Of a DNA stretch of 14,280 nt, positions 14,108-14,280 are shown piece after piece. The DNA comes from CBFGWV01 sp965652545 (GTDB taxonomy: Bacteria > Pseudomonadota > Gammaproteobacteria > Competibacterales > Competibacteraceae). Under the pieces are notes generated by a model. It saw only the letters and a program-made list of their open reading frames with translations. It did not search any database and was not told the origin of the DNA. The stretch is taken from positions 1 to 14,280 of the forward strand of contig CBFGWV010000109.1 in assembly GCA_965652545.1 (NCBI GenBank), given 5' to 3'. Position 1 is the stretch's first letter; every line of letters begins with the position of its first letter. The translations under genes were made by a program, and so were the position numbers.

Positions 14108-14280
14108 GCCGCCGGCCAAAATCAAGGGCGATAAGCATCGTCGTGATGGCCCTGGGAGCACCGGTTTGCAACCGGTAGGCGGCCGAAGGTCGCCCCGATG
14201 TTGGCGATAGTCGAAATCTGGGAACGCAACCAGGTAACGGCGCCTCCGACCAGGGCCGAGCGTTGCTCGGCTACCGGTTG
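14108..14280. other. Hairpin-rich stretch without a convincing gene, cut by the window edge
   Basis: Three short hairpins are visible: 14160-14176 (ACCGGT arms, loop TTGCA), 14179-14193 (6-bp stem with one G-T pair, loop GAA) and 14255-14271 (GCCGAGC/GCTCGGC, loop GTT). The last nine bases, TACCGGTTG, are the exact complement of CAACCGGTA at 14169-14177. A larger inverted structure may therefore continue past the edge. GGGAGC before the first hairpin resembles the layout of REP elements. A minus-strand frame is open from the edge to a stop at 14122-14124 (52 codons), but nothing in it is recognisable. Confidence 0.4.

Noticed and set aside
14146..14178. 10-codon plus-strand ORF over the first hairpin (leader peptide idea)
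   Set aside because: It has no ribosome site and no downstream gene in view; the codons look random.
14150..14230. tRNA-like arms (TTTGCAA loop and adjacent hairpins)
   Set aside because: There is no acceptor stem, no T-loop consensus GTTCRAA and no correct arm spacing.
14122..14280. Partial minus-strand CDS entering from the right edge
   Set aside because: The 52 open codons have lower third-position GC than the neighbours, no recognisable motif, and overlap three hairpins; more sequence would decide it.

Overview
The window is GC-rich, densely packed bacterial DNA. It carries an MltB-type lipoprotein transglycosylase, ChaC, a YbdL-type aminotransferase, an RpiR regulator, a MocR regulator and GTAG-type REP-like hairpins. 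Together these suggest a proteobacterium, most likely a gammaproteobacterium; the genus cannot be fixed from the sequence. I see eleven complete genes. Apart from the tail-end repeat region there is little non-coding DNA.

Left part (1-5138): an RpiR/SIS regulator on the minus strand (29-877) is divergent from a tight plus-strand operon. The operon encodes a glutamine-synthetase-like gamma-glutamyl ligase (1168-2535), an aldehyde dehydrogenase (2565-3956) and an iron-type alcohol dehydrogenase (3963-5138). A ligase, an alcohol dehydrogenase and an aldehyde dehydrogenase fit the gamma-glutamylation route for an amino alcohol. Ethanolamine is the best-known case: ligation, oxidation of the alcohol to the aldehyde, then to the acid. 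The 290-bp AT-rich divergent region holds candidate operators and a promoter. Bases 1-28 hold nothing I can assign.

Middle (5119-10237): an EamA/DMT transporter (minus) and a MocR-type PLP regulator (plus) diverge across 104 bp. That gap contains two near-identical 16-bp direct repeats, a likely MocR operator. The MocR gene meets tail-to-tail with an unrecognised 477-residue protein (minus). This protein is translationally coupled to the MltB-family lipoprotein lytic transglycosylase upstream of it.

Right part (10321-13137): three plus-strand genes with a 4-nt overlap and a 1-nt gap encode a ChaC gamma-glutamylcyclotransferase, a methionine-type class I/II aminotransferase and a Cds1-like PLP enzyme (cysteine desulfhydrase family). 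This looks like an operon for turnover of glutathione and sulfur amino acids.

Far right (13138-14280): a small DHCW-motif cupin gene (minus, 13423-13752) is bracketed by two almost identical copies of a ~221-bp non-coding element in opposite orientation. Each copy is built from GTAG-type REP-like hairpins and from three copies of a 20-bp motif. The left copy has perfect 28-bp terminal inverted repeats. The last ~170 bases hold further hairpins and no convincing gene. The inverted-repeat cassette, the putative amino-alcohol operon and the sulfur operon are the most interesting items.
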